64,000 bases of DNA from Phragmitibacter flavus (GTDB taxonomy: Bacteria; Verrucomicrobiota; Verrucomicrobiia; Verrucomicrobiales; Verrucomicrobiaceae), in NCBI RefSeq assembly GCF_005780165.1, contig NZ_VAUV01000021.1:1-64000 (forward strand), read 5' to 3'. Position numbers and translations under genes: made by a program. Positions 7,084 to 16,716 of the stretch are shown in pieces (position 1 is the stretch's first letter; the number at the start of each line of letters is the position of its first letter). The notes below the pieces were generated by a model that was given only the letters and a program-made list of their open reading frames with translations, did no database searches and was not told where the DNA came from.

Positions 7084-10043
7084 GATTTTGGCCAGGGAAG
7101 CGTGATGGTGATGGTGGTGCCGGTGCCCGGTATGCTGACAATTTCACAGTTTCCCTTCAAGGCAGCCGCGCGGGCGGTGAGATTTTTCAGACCGTTGCCA
7201 AGGGAGTCTAAGGCGATCGAGTGGTCGTCAAAACCCCGCCCATTGTCGCTTAAAACCGACAGCAAATGGTGGGGTTTGGGTTGCACACTCAACGTGATCT
7301 CGCTGGCACCGGAATGTTTTGCCGCATTGTTTTGGGCCTCTTGAATCATCAGGAAATAATGATGACGGAAGTCGGCATTGAGCGGTCGTTCAGCCACATT
7401 GTCCGGAAGTTCAAGCCGGCAACGGATGCCGGCTGCATCAAACATTTGCACGGCTTTCTGTCCCACATATTCCAGCAGGCTGCTGAGGTTGTCGTGGCGT
7501 GGATTCACGGCCCAAACAATTTCATCAAGATGAGTGACGGCTTCCCGGGATGTCTCCGCCAGCTGCCGCAGTTGCTCTTTGGGAGCCTGGCCCGCTGACT
7601 GTTCGTGGTCCGCCAGTTCCGCCAGCAGTGCAATTTGTGTGAGGCTGGCACCTATCTGATCATGCATGTCACGGGCGATTCGTGCCCGTTCACGTTGAAT
7701 GTCTGCTTCACGTTTGAAGGCTTCGGTTTGGCGACGTGTTCTCAGCTTTGAATAGCGATAGGCGGTCACCGCAGTGACCAGAAAAAACAAACCACCCAAA
7801 CCGAGTTGGAACCACAACGTCTGCCAGAAAAATGGCAATACTTGCAAGGACAAGGTGGCGTCCCGGCGACTGGACAAACCATCGTTGTTGGTGGCACGCG
7901 CTCTTAACTGATAGTGACCCGGGCGCAGACTTCCATAAGTGGCCGTGCGCGTCGCGCCACTGTCGATCCAGTCGTCATCCACCCCGTCCATCCGATACCA
8001 GACCGTCACACTTTGCGGTGCCACATAACTCATCGCCGCGAGATCGGCCCGCAAGGTGTTCACTCCAGGTTGGAGAGCCACTGACAGCTGCACCGGCACC
8101 TCACGACCATTCACGCGCAGCCCTTCGATGCTCACCGGCGGCGGAATCAAATTCGTGCCCGGCAACGTCGGGTCCGCCATCACGATGCCACTTCGCGAGG
8201 CAAACCACAGCCGGCCACTGGCCATCGCCATCGCATTGGGCTGGTAACCATTGTTCGCCTGGATGCTTGGCACCCCTTCATTGCGACCGTAGGCCGACGC
8301 GTGAACCTTCACCGCACGGCCATCCGCCACCGCGTTCAGCGATGACAGCGAAACCGCAAAAATGCCCCGGTCACCCGCGCCCCACAAGCGTCCTTGCTGA
8401 TCCAACACCAGCTGTGAAACCGCGTTGCTCCACAATCCATGCGAAGCGTTGACCATTGCCACCTTGCCATCCTTCAAACGTGCCAGTCCACCCCTCGCCG
8501 TGCCCATCCACATCGCGCCATCACGCGTCGTCAAAAACACCCGCACCGGCCCCGCCCCTTTCATCTCCGCAAAACGTTGGAACACCATCCGCCCTTTCTC
8601 CAGCCGGTAGAGTCCGCCATTTTGAGTCGCCGCCCAGACACGGTCAGACTGGTCATGGCCAATCGCCTGCACCTCGACGCCTCCGTTATCGATCACATAA
8701 GTGGTCCACTGTCCGGGCAGGCCACAGACCACGGCATCCCCACGCCCAAACCAAAGCTTGCCATCACGTGCTACACTCATCGCGCGGATGCGCGTCGGAG
8801 ACTCCTTTTTAGGCAGCCCATGAGTCTCAAACACCTCACCATTCCAGCGCACCAAACTCTGTTCACTGGTCGCAATCCACACATCCCCATTGCGACCCAC
8901 CGTCACGCTGGTGGCCAGCTTGCCCGGCCAGTGCAACCCGGCGATAAGATGTTTCCAACGTCGATCCCGTCGCAAAAAAAGTTCCCCCGTCTGCAACGCC
9001 ACCCACACATCGCCGCGCTGATCTTCACAAAACGCCCGGGCCGTCTGCTGCACCGGTGCATCCGGCTCATTCAGCATCGACAACACCCGCTGACGCAGCC
9101 GGCAAGCCCCGCCGCCACCCGTGCCCACCCACACATTGCCCTCGCGATCCTCACTCAGCCACCACACATCCTGGTTGGGCAGATTCACCCGTCTAAAATC
9201 CCCGTCCTCCCAGCAGTGCAGGCCATACCCAAACGTTCCAAACCACAAACGCCCCGTCCTGTCCTCATACAATGACGAGGCCCGCGTTCCCGGCGAATAA
9301 CCCGTCAGATCCGCCAGCTCCACCAGCCCATCGCGGGTCGAATACGCAAACAGCTTCTCGCCAATCCCCATCCACAAACCTCCCTGCTTCGCCGCACAGA
9401 TCACCGGACGATCCCCCGGAATCTCCAGCACCCGCTCAAACCTCCCGTTGCGCCATTTCGCCAGCGACTTATGGCCCGCCGCCCACATCTCGCCCTGGTT
9501 GTCCATTGTCAGCGACGACGCAAAGCTCAACCCCATCCCTTCCTCCACCGGTGCCTGCTCCAGCCGCTCGTTCACCACGCGAAAAATCGGCCCGTTCTCA
9601 TAACCAATCCACAGCACCCCTTCCGCGTCCTCCACCATCGCCACCACCCTCGCATCAAACCGGAGGTCACCAAGCGGCAACGCCAGATCCTGCTCCCCCT
9701 TTTTGAATCGCACCAGCACCTTGTTCACGATCACCCAAAGACACCCATCCCGCGTCGTAAAACCCCCCGCCACCGCCAGCCCTGAAGTTCCATGCGGGGC
9801 CAGATCAATCATCCCAAGCCGCAGCCCGTCCAGTCGCGCCAGCCCTCCGCGTGTGGCAAACATCATCGCCCCATCCGCCGCCTGCGACAGGCACACCACG
9901 TCATTGTTGGGCAACCCGTCATCCGTCTGCCACGCGTGGTGAATCCACGCCGCCTCCACGGCATGCAAACTCGTCATCGTCGTCTGGCAAACCAGCCCGA
10001 CCAGCCCCATCCCGACCAAACACGAATGCCAAAAATATCTCAT
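7080..10043 (-). CDS. Two-component-propeller sensor histidine kinase (HisKA_3 type)
   Basis: About 987 residues from the ATG at 10041-10043, which gives a clean signal peptide; an upstream in-frame ATG at 10097 would add 18 residues. The periplasmic part is a long beta-propeller of regulator repeats (DGLPNNDV, LWFGTFGYGL, VWVGTGGGG and similar), followed by a Y_Y_Y domain (WYRMDGVDDDWIDS). One transmembrane helix precedes the kinase. The HisKA_3 box is RIARDMHDQIGASLTQ with phospho-accepting H794, then the ATPase N-box EAQNNAAKHS, DNGRGFDD, and GNGLKNLTARA. Propeller kinases of this kind usually sense polysaccharide fragments, but the ligand here is unknown. The coding strand is unusually G-rich in the N-terminal half. 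Confidence 0.92.
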   Translation of the reverse strand: MRYFWHSCLVGMGLVGLVCQTTMTSLHAVEAAWIHHAWQTDDGLPNNDVVCLSQAADGAMMFATRGGLARLDGLRLGMIDLAPHGTSGLAVAGGFTTRDGCLWVIVNKVLVRFKKGEQDLALPLGDLRFDARVVAMVEDAEGVLWIGYENGPIFRVVNERLEQAPVEEGMGLSFASSLTMDNQGEMWAAGHKSLAKWRNGRFERVLEIPGDRPVICAAKQGGLWMGIGEKLFAYSTRDGLVELADLTGYSPGTRASSLYEDRTGRLWFGTFGYGLHCWEDGDFRRVNLPNQDVWWLSEDREGNVWVGTGGGGACRLRQRVLSMLNEPDAPVQQTARAFCEDQRGDVWVALQTGELFLRRDRRWKHLIAGLHWPGKLATSVTVGRNGDVWIATSEQSLVRWNGEVFETHGLPKKESPTRIRAMSVARDGKLWFGRGDAVVCGLPGQWTTYVIDNGGVEVQAIGHDQSDRVWAATQNGGLYRLEKGRMVFQRFAEMKGAGPVRVFLTTRDGAMWMGTARGGLARLKDGKVAMVNASHGLWSNAVSQLVLDQQGRLWGAGDRGIFAVSLSSLNAVADGRAVKVHASAYGRNEGVPSIQANNGYQPNAMAMASGRLWFASRSGIVMADPTLPGTNLIPPPVSIEGLRVNGREVPVQLSVALQPGVNTLRADLAAMSYVAPQSVTVWYRMDGVDDDWIDSGATRTATYGSLRPGHYQLRARATNNDGLSSRRDATLSLQVLPFFWQTLWFQLGLGGLFFLVTAVTAYRYSKLRTRRQTEAFKREADIQRERARIARDMHDQIGASLTQIALLAELADHEQSAGQAPKEQLRQLAETSREAVTHLDEIVWAVNPRHDNLSSLLEYVGQKAVQMFDAAGIRCRLELPDNVAERPLNADFRHHYFLMIQEAQNNAAKHSGASEITLSVQPKPHHLLSVLSDNGRGFDDHSIALDSLGNGLKNLTARAAALKGNCEIVSIPGTGTTITITLPWPKS

Positions 10044-10124
10044 GAACTCGAGCAGCAAAATCATTGTGCCCAACATCCATGGGCCAACGCAAGCCATTTG
10101 AGCGGAGCCACCCCCGAACGACTA

Positions 10125-10144
10125 TAGAACATTCGTTCGATGGT
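10125..10144. promoter_or_regulatory. Palindromic GAAC-N4-GTTC site between kinase and pseudopilin cassette
   Basis: TAGAACATTCGTTCGATGGT lies in the divergent gap between the histidine kinase and the first pseudopilin gene. Its core GAAC-ATTC-GTTC (10127-10138) is a perfect dyad. An 18/20 match occurs at 17827-17846 in front of the PEP-CTERM autotransporter-like gene. On the minus strand the flank reads GTTCTATAGT, which could be a -10 region for the kinase. A regulator binding site is plausible; its owner is unknown. Confidence 0.35.
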
Positions 10145-10175
10145 GGATTAATTCCCGTGCTGGTAGCCTTGGTGA

Positions 10176-10943
10176 ATGACATTGCCCATACAGCGTCAAC
10201 GGCCATCCACAAAATCCAGGCCAGCCCTTTCCCGGTCCCGCTCCGCCTTCACCCTCATTGAAGTCCTTACCGTCGTCGTCATCATCAGCATCCTCGTCGC
10301 GCTCTCCGCCCCCATCATCACCTCCATCAACGGTGCCAACACCGTCACCCGCAACGCCTACACCCTCACTGACACCCTCGACCAAGCCCGCTCCTACGCC
10401 ACCGCCAACAACACCTACACCTGGGTCGGCATCTTCGAGGAAAACGCCGACGCCCCCGGAACCCCAGGCATCGGTCGCATCATCCTCGGCATCTTCGCCT
10501 CTACCGACGGCTCAAAAATCTACGCCGACGGCACCCCAAGCCCCGGCCCGCTCGACCCCACCCGCCTGAAACAGATCGGCGAACTCATCCAACTCGAACA
10601 CACCGACCTTGTCACCCTCAGCAGCAGCGACATCCAGCGCGACACCGTTCCCGCCGCCATCCATCAAGTCGCCGAAGACACCTTCACCAGCCCCATCACC
10701 ATCACCCCGCCCCACCACACCGACCCGGCTACCGCCAGCTACACCTTTGCCAAACTCATCCAGTTCAGCCCCCTCGGAGACGCCAGCAAAATCGCCAGCT
10801 CACCCGTGCGCTGCATCGAGTTCGGCCTCCGACCCACCAAAGGCAACATCACCGACACCACCAGCAAAAACCTCGTCGCCGTCCAGCTCTCCGGCATCGG
10901 CGGTCAACCCAGTCTCCACCGTCCCCAACCATCCCAGCCATGA
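10176..10943 (+). CDS. Pseudopilin, Verru_Chthon cassette protein D (GspH-like position)
   Basis: A 255-residue protein with a short basic leader and the class III prepilin signature SAFTLIEVLTVVVIISILVA near residues 23-42. Cleavage would fall before F25, with alanine rather than the usual glycine at -1 and the conserved Glu at +5. The rest fits the pilin-like fold of GspH/minor pseudopilins, beginning with ITSINGANTVTRNAYTLTDTLDQAR. It is the first gene of a five-gene operon whose next start overlaps its stop by four bases. I assign it to the Verru_Chthon cassette D family from its leader, size and neighbours. The substrate moved by this machinery is unknown. Confidence 0.85.
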   Translation: MTLPIQRQRPSTKSRPALSRSRSAFTLIEVLTVVVIISILVALSAPIITSINGANTVTRNAYTLTDTLDQARSYATANNTYTWVGIFEENADAPGTPGIGRIILGIFASTDGSKIYADGTPSPGPLDPTRLKQIGELIQLEHTDLVTLSSSDIQRDTVPAAIHQVAEDTFTSPITITPPHHTDPATASYTFAKLIQFSPLGDASKIASSPVRCIEFGLRPTKGNITDTTSKNLVAVQLSGIGGQPSLHRPQPSQP

Positions 10944-11452
10944 AACCAAATTCGTTCTCCATATCCAGTCGAAAAAAAGCCTTCACACTCGTCGAAACCG
11001 TCCTCGCCCTCGGTGTTGCCGCCGTCAGCATGTCCGCCATCTTCGGCCTCCTGCCCGTCGGACTCAACTGCAACCAATCCTCCACCGAGCAAACCAGCGC
11101 CGCCAACCTCCTCACCGTCCTCGCCGCCGACCTGCGCAGCACCCCCGGCAGCACCAGCACCAGCGCCAGCACCGAAGCCGAAACCCACCGCTCCAACCTC
11201 TTTGAAATCGACCTTCCTGCCAAACCCACCGGCAGCACCGAACCCACCCAACAAACCCTCCACATCGGCGACGACCTCCAGCCCACCTCCGAGCTGTCGC
11301 TTGCCCGTTACCAGCTCAACCTATGGGTTGTCGCACCCGCCACCGACCGCGCCCCCACCACCGTTCGCGCCCTCATCACCTGGCCCGCCAACGCCACCTA
11401 TCAAAAAGCCATCGGCTCACTCGAAACCATGATCGCACTCGACCGCCACTGA
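10940..11452 (+). CDS. Pseudopilin, Verru_Chthon cassette protein B (GspI/PilV-like)
   Basis: The 170-residue product has a prepilin leader with cleavage site KKAFTLVETVLALGVAAVSM (about 12-31), again with Ala at -1 and Glu at +5. The segment ends in FGLLPVGLN, as in GspI/PilV-type minor pilins. The ATG overlaps the upstream stop (ATGA), so translation is coupled. The Thr/Ser/Ala-rich centre and the WVVAPATD segment are shared by cassette B proteins as I remember the family. It should act in the inner membrane/periplasm as a minor pseudopilin. Confidence 0.85.
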   Translation: MKPNSFSISSRKKAFTLVETVLALGVAAVSMSAIFGLLPVGLNCNQSSTEQTSAANLLTVLAADLRSTPGSTSTSASTEAETHRSNLFEIDLPAKPTGSTEPTQQTLHIGDDLQPTSELSLARYQLNLWVVAPATDRAPTTVRALITWPANATYQKAIGSLETMIALDRH

Positions 11453-11457
11453 TCCCC

Positions 11458-12384
11458 ATGAATCACCACCGGCCCGCATCCACTCATCGCCGCGCCTTCA
11501 CCCTGATTGAGCTGCTCATCGTCATGGCCATTCTCGGCATGCTCGTCCTCCTTATGTCGCAGCTCCTTAACGACACCCTCAGCGTCACCGGTCGCGGCAA
11601 CCAGCGCATCGATGCCGACAGCGAAGCCCGCCTCGTCCTCGACCGTATCGGCATCGACATCGCCCGCATGGTCAAACGTCCGGACATCGATTACTACCTG
11701 CAAAAGACCAGCGGCGATGACCAGCTCGCCTTCTTCAGCGAGTCCACCGGCTACTACCCCGACGGCATCGAAAGCGAAACCCCCAAAGGCACCGCGTCGC
11801 TCATCGGTTACCGCATCGAAAACCAAAAACTCGAACGCCTCAGCAAAGCCCTCATTTGGAACGGCGTCAACACCAGCACCCCCGGCGCCACCGGCATCTC
11901 CGCCCAAAACAAACCCATGATCTACGGCATCGGTGCCACCCCCGGCGAAGTCCTCCTCAACAGCTACACCATCAATGGCGGCGGCGGCAGCAGCATCACC
12001 ACCACCGGCAGCGCCAGCGACCCCGACTACCAGGTCATCGGCGAAAATGTCTTCCGCCTCGAGTTCTGCTACCTCATGAAAAACGGCACCCTTTCCGACA
12101 CCCCCTGGCTTGCCCCCAACACCACCATCAACGGCCTGCGCGACGTCGCCGCCATCATCGTCGCCATCGCCGTGCTCGACCCGGCCAGCCGTTCCACCCT
12201 CAACGCCAGCCAGCTCACCGCCGCCTCCGCCAAACTTCCCAACGTCGCCGGCACCACCCTCAGCTCACCACCTCTTCCCCTCTGGCAAACCCAGATCGAC
12301 AACAACGACCTCGACCTCCCCCGTTCCGCCGCCTCCCAAGTGCGCATCTACCAGCGCACCTACCATCTTGACGAAGCCCCCTGA
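11458..12384 (+). CDS. Pseudopilin, Verru_Chthon cassette protein C (GspJ/PilW-like)
   Basis: I place the start at the ATG 11458-11460, five bases after the previous stop; it gives MNHHRPASTHRRAFTLIELL, with the prepilin site A-FTLIE at about residues 14-18. Longer in-frame starts only add arginine-rich sequence read from the upstream gene. The 308-residue product continues VMAILGMLVLLMSQLLNDTL and then the GspJ-like DSEARLVLDRIGIDIARM. The C-terminal part has WLAPNTTINGLRDVAAIIVAIAVLD, as expected for proteins listing measured values. It belongs to the pseudopilin operon. Confidence 0.86.
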   Translation: MNHHRPASTHRRAFTLIELLIVMAILGMLVLLMSQLLNDTLSVTGRGNQRIDADSEARLVLDRIGIDIARMVKRPDIDYYLQKTSGDDQLAFFSESTGYYPDGIESETPKGTASLIGYRIENQKLERLSKALIWNGVNTSTPGATGISAQNKPMIYGIGATPGEVLLNSYTINGGGGSSITTTGSASDPDYQVIGENVFRLEFCYLMKNGTLSDTPWLAPNTTINGLRDVAAIIVAIAVLDPASRSTLNASQLTAASAKLPNVAGTTLSSPPLPLWQTQIDNNDLDLPRSAASQVRIYQRTYHLDEAP

Positions 12385-12396
12385 TTTCCCTCACGC

Positions 12397-15300
12397 ATGC
12401 ACCCACACCTTCCATCCATGAAAATCTGCACACCATCCCCATCCAAGCAAGGCATGGCCCTCGTCATCGTGCTCGCCTTCGTCGTCCTCCTCACCGGACT
12501 CGTCGTCGCCTTCCTTGCCCGCTCCGTGAACAACGAAAAAGTCGCCACCAACTACTCCCATCAAACCCGTTCCGACATCCTCGCCCGGAGCGCCCTCGAC
12601 TACATCATTACCGACCTCAAACAAGAAATCCACAACGGCTCCAACCTCGTTACCGTCGGCCCCGAAGACGCCTCATCAACCCTCTATCTCCCCCAAACCC
12701 CGGCCGACGCCATGGCCCAACGCAGCGGCCTGCCTGCCGATGACACCATCCCCAACCTCATCCGCCGCAGCGTGCGCGACGACACCCTTGTAGTTCCCAG
12801 CCGAGCCTCCGCCATCAACAGCAGCGAAGACGCCTCCATCGACGGCCGCACCATCACCCCTGCCCGTTGGAACCGCCACTACCTCATCCCCCGCTTCGAT
12901 GCCGCCACCAACACCGACACCACTCCCGATGCTGACACCGGATTCATCGCCCCTGACTGGGTCCTGCTCACCCGTAACGGCCCCGCCGTCCACACCAACC
13001 TCGGCAGCGGCCCCACCGCCCTCAACAACGCCGACAAAGACAACAGCAACTACGTCATCGGCCGTTACGCCTACGCCATCTACGACGAGGGCGGCCTTCT
13101 CGACCTCAACGCCGCCGGTTATCCTGAAGGGCTCCTTACCGACGTCAAAAGCCGCAAAAACAACCTCGCCCTCGCCGATCTAACTCGAATTCCCATCGAT
13201 AAAACAAAAACCACCTTCCTTTCCCAGGCCCAGATCAACCAGTTTGTCGGCTGGCGCAACTACGCCTCCTCCCAGCCCATCGGCGGCTTCGGTGCCTTCA
13301 CCTTTGATGCCGCCCGTGCCAAATACTGGCACAAACACTTTGTTTTGGAGAACCAGACCGGCTTCCTCAAAACCATCGCCCCCGAAGATGCCGTTCCGCC
13401 CCTCACCGACCAGGCCCTGCTCAGCCGCCAGCAGTTGATCCGGCTTTTTGGCTCATTGGACATCAGCCCCAACGCCCTGCAATACTTCGGCACCTTCAGC
13501 CGCACACTCGACCAACCCTCCTTCGCCCCCGATCCCAACCGGCCCAAAGTCCTGGCTGCAGCCAAGGGCGGGAATAGCGCGGCGGGATTGAATGCCGATG
13601 ATTTGATCAACCCCAGCTTCCTCACCACCAGAGTCGGTAGCACTTTTACCCGCAACAACGGAGAAACCGCCAAGTCCGGCGAACCCCTGGTGAAAAGACG
13701 CTTCGCCCTCAACCGCCTCGCCTGGCTCACCTATCAAGGGCCCAGCGCCACACGCAATACCTCCACGACCACCACCACGGGTGATGACGCCGACATCGGC
13801 TTGCTCAAACAACATGGAATTAGCGAAGAATTGCTCGAAGAGGGCACCGCCGAAAACATCAGAAAATACTTCGGGCTGACCTGGGATAACACCGATCATT
13901 GCTGGCAATACGACGTCCACAACGGCTCCTCCGGTGCGATCAAGAAGCTCGGCGACATTGCCCAGCTCTCCCCCGCCCGCGAACCCGATTTCTTCGAACT
14001 GCTCAAAGCCGCCATGCACGTCGGTTCGCTGGGCAAAGCACTGCTTCCCAGCGGTGGCGGCTCCATTGAGCCATACAGCTACAACCACTATGCAGAAAAC
14101 TCCGTTGACCTCCAGATTATCCAGATCGGAGCCAACATCATCAGCCAGTTCCAACCCTCGAACTACCCGCCCATCATTATCTTCAACGATGGAAGCGGAC
14201 ATGCTTCGATGCCCCGCAAAATCGCGGGTGTGACCAACTTGCCCTATCTGCAAAATCTCATGACCGGCGTGCTCCAGGTGCGCGCTCCCAACCCCCTGCC
14301 CAATAGCATGGGACCCGGTGCCACTTACCCCTCCGGAACCAAAATCATCGACCCCGGCGTGGGTGCCCTGATGATGCTTCCCGTCGTTTGGAATCCCCAC
14401 GACCCCGCCAGTTCCACCGGCGGGATTGGACCGACGCGCTTCCGTGTCGTCGCGGACAGCACCACGCCCGATCTACTGGACTCAAGCACGCGCACTCCCT
14501 ATTGTGTGTATGCCAACTCAGGGGGCAATTGGTCTTTCGACGCGGGGAACAACTCTCCACAAAGGGACTGGTATGCCGACTCGACCCGCACCGGCGCGCA
14601 AATCAGCCGCGCACTCACCGCTGACACTACCGCGATTGAGTTCTTGGTGCAGTCCGGCGGACTGCCGCTCTTTCCCGAGCCCGCCATGCTGGTTCGCCCT
14701 CGCACCATCACCGATCCCAACGGCAACAGCGTGCAAATTTCCCTCGGCGATGGGCACCTGATCAATACGGACAATGTGCTTAGAGATTTGCGCGTCTCCC
14801 CGGGAACCGCAATCAGCGGCCTGCCCAATTACTTTGCCAACGCGCTGAACATGAATCAACCCGGCCAGACACAAGATCCCGCAGGCACGGCCTATCTGGG
14901 TTTCTGTCTTGGCACCGTCCCACTCGCCTGGACCAAGGGCAGCGACGAGAGCACCACGGCTTACTCCGCAGCCAGAGACGGCGTTTTCTGGGGCAGCGTC
15001 AACCATCCCCTTCCCACCACCAGGGGATGCTACATGACGTATCGGGTGCAATATGAAAATCCCTTCAGCCCTGGAGACTGGATTACGTATGACACAAAAT
15101 ATGGCAAAGTCATGTTTGACCGGTGTCAATTCGGAGTTGGCACTCCCAGCTTGATTTGCGGCTTCAGGGGGGGCGGCCAAGGCGAGGGCCACTGGGCCAC
15201 TGCGACAGACCCGCGCAGCAGCCGCTTCGGACTATTCTGGAATGGAACGGCTTCTTGGGCGGGTAATTACACCCCGGTGGGAAGCATCGTCATACCGCTG

Positions 15301-16716
15301 CCAATCCCCGGCCCCGAATTGGCGATTTCGCATTATGGCGGCAGCAGCCCCCACGCAGCCGGATGGCTCAACCCGGCCAGCGCCACCCTCTACACCATCC
15401 GGCCTGACGCGCACGCAGGTTTTGGATTCATGAAATGCTGGTTGGATCACGCCACGAGTGCCAACGAAAACAGCGGCTGGATGGCATGGATTTCTGCCGA
15501 CGGCAAATCCTTTCCCGGCATCGCTCCGGGACTGCTCAGCCAGAACAACACCAGCGCCCACTACGTCCCCTCGGCTTACTTCGGTGCCGGACAGGGAAAT
15601 GACGCCCATGCACCCCACTATTTCGCGGACCCTGATGGGATGGTGAGACGCGCGATGGGCGGATTTGTCGCCGAAGGCAACTCAACCTCACCGGGTTATG
15701 AGGGCTGGGGCAATAAATACCCTTCCGCCAACACCACCGTGGGCCTGCCCATGGCCAGAGCTTTCGGCTGGGATTCCAGCACCTACCGGCCGCCCAACCC
15801 CAATCCTACCATCACCGAGCACAACGTCGCGACTCAAGCCACCAGTCAGGCACAGAGTCGGCCCTATTTCCTCAACCGGCCTTTCCGCAACGTGGGAGAA
15901 CTGGGCTACGTCTTCACGGACACACCCTGGCGCAACATTGATTTCTCAAACGCGGAAAGCGGCGGTGTCGCGCTGCTGGACGTGTTCTGCATCAGCGAAT
16001 CGGAGAACAACGACGGCCTCGTCGCTGGCAAGATCAATCTCAACACCCGCCAGATTCCCGTCCTGAAGGCGGTGCTGACCGAGGCCTATCTCGACCCTGC
16101 TCTGGCATCCAATGGCTTTGCAACCTCACGCATCGACGCGGAACACACCGCCGGGCTTGTGTCCCAGGCTCTCGTCGCCCGCACCAGCAGCACTGCCAGC
16201 GGCATGGGACCGCTGCGCAATCTCAGCGAGCTTGTCGGTAAACTTGGCGATAAAACAGGAATCACGCATCCTTCCGTCAAAGGCGTGTCCAAGGTGCCCC
16301 TATCCACCGCAAACGGCTTTTACGATGGCAAGCACTCCTACAGCGGCTTCAGCGATGCGGGATGGAACAACACCGACCAACGTCCCCGACAGACTGATCC
16401 GCCCACCGACATCTACTCCGCCTACATGAGTTCTGAGGCATTCAGCACCAACACCAACAATAGCGGCACCCGGGAGACCCTCAGCTACATCCATCGCTTC
16501 CGCGAGGCACCCATTCGTGCCCTGGCGGCCGCCGGACAAACGAGAACTTGGAACTTGATGATCGACGTCATCGCCCAGTCTGGCCGCTATCCCAAGTCCG
16601 CCACCAGTTTGAATCAGTTTCGCGCCGAAGGCGAACAACGTTACTGGGTCCATGTGGCGATTGATCGGCTCACTGGTGAAATCATCGACAAACAAATCGA
16701 AGTTGTAAAAGAATGA
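12397..16716 (+). CDS. Verru_Chthon cassette protein A (GspK/PilX-like large component)
   Basis: A 1439-residue protein with one N-terminal membrane helix (GMALVIVLAFVVLLTGLVVA), followed by the PilX/GspK-like DILARSALDYIITDLKQEI. A second ATG at 12418 (MKICTPSP) is an equally good start. The body is a long exported domain with no catalytic motif I recognise; its C-terminal part (FLNRPFRNVGELGYVFTDTP, GKINLNTRQIPVLKAVLTEA) recalls the GspK saddle region. Size and position after the three pilin-like genes match cassette A. Codon use changes inside the gene near 13.55 kb, from almost uniform C-ending codons to a balanced pattern. It probably caps the pseudopilus. Confidence 0.82.
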   Translation: MHPHLPSMKICTPSPSKQGMALVIVLAFVVLLTGLVVAFLARSVNNEKVATNYSHQTRSDILARSALDYIITDLKQEIHNGSNLVTVGPEDASSTLYLPQTPADAMAQRSGLPADDTIPNLIRRSVRDDTLVVPSRASAINSSEDASIDGRTITPARWNRHYLIPRFDAATNTDTTPDADTGFIAPDWVLLTRNGPAVHTNLGSGPTALNNADKDNSNYVIGRYAYAIYDEGGLLDLNAAGYPEGLLTDVKSRKNNLALADLTRIPIDKTKTTFLSQAQINQFVGWRNYASSQPIGGFGAFTFDAARAKYWHKHFVLENQTGFLKTIAPEDAVPPLTDQALLSRQQLIRLFGSLDISPNALQYFGTFSRTLDQPSFAPDPNRPKVLAAAKGGNSAAGLNADDLINPSFLTTRVGSTFTRNNGETAKSGEPLVKRRFALNRLAWLTYQGPSATRNTSTTTTTGDDADIGLLKQHGISEELLEEGTAENIRKYFGLTWDNTDHCWQYDVHNGSSGAIKKLGDIAQLSPAREPDFFELLKAAMHVGSLGKALLPSGGGSIEPYSYNHYAENSVDLQIIQIGANIISQFQPSNYPPIIIFNDGSGHASMPRKIAGVTNLPYLQNLMTGVLQVRAPNPLPNSMGPGATYPSGTKIIDPGVGALMMLPVVWNPHDPASSTGGIGPTRFRVVADSTTPDLLDSSTRTPYCVYANSGGNWSFDAGNNSPQRDWYADSTRTGAQISRALTADTTAIEFLVQSGGLPLFPEPAMLVRPRTITDPNGNSVQISLGDGHLINTDNVLRDLRVSPGTAISGLPNYFANALNMNQPGQTQDPAGTAYLGFCLGTVPLAWTKGSDESTTAYSAARDGVFWGSVNHPLPTTRGCYMTYRVQYENPFSPGDWITYDTKYGKVMFDRCQFGVGTPSLICGFRGGGQGEGHWATATDPRSSRFGLFWNGTASWAGNYTPVGSIVIPLPIPGPELAISHYGGSSPHAAGWLNPASATLYTIRPDAHAGFGFMKCWLDHATSANENSGWMAWISADGKSFPGIAPGLLSQNNTSAHYVPSAYFGAGQGNDAHAPHYFADPDGMVRRAMGGFVAEGNSTSPGYEGWGNKYPSANTTVGLPMARAFGWDSSTYRPPNPNPTITEHNVATQATSQAQSRPYFLNRPFRNVGELGYVFTDTPWRNIDFSNAESGGVALLDVFCISESENNDGLVAGKINLNTRQIPVLKAVLTEAYLDPALASNGFATSRIDAEHTAGLVSQALVARTSSTASGMGPLRNLSELVGKLGDKTGITHPSVKGVSKVPLSTANGFYDGKHSYSGFSDAGWNNTDQRPRQTDPPTDIYSAYMSSEAFSTNTNNSGTRETLSYIHRFREAPIRALAAAGQTRTWNLMIDVIAQSGRYPKSATSLNQFRAEGEQRYWVHVAIDRLTGEIIDKQIEVVKE

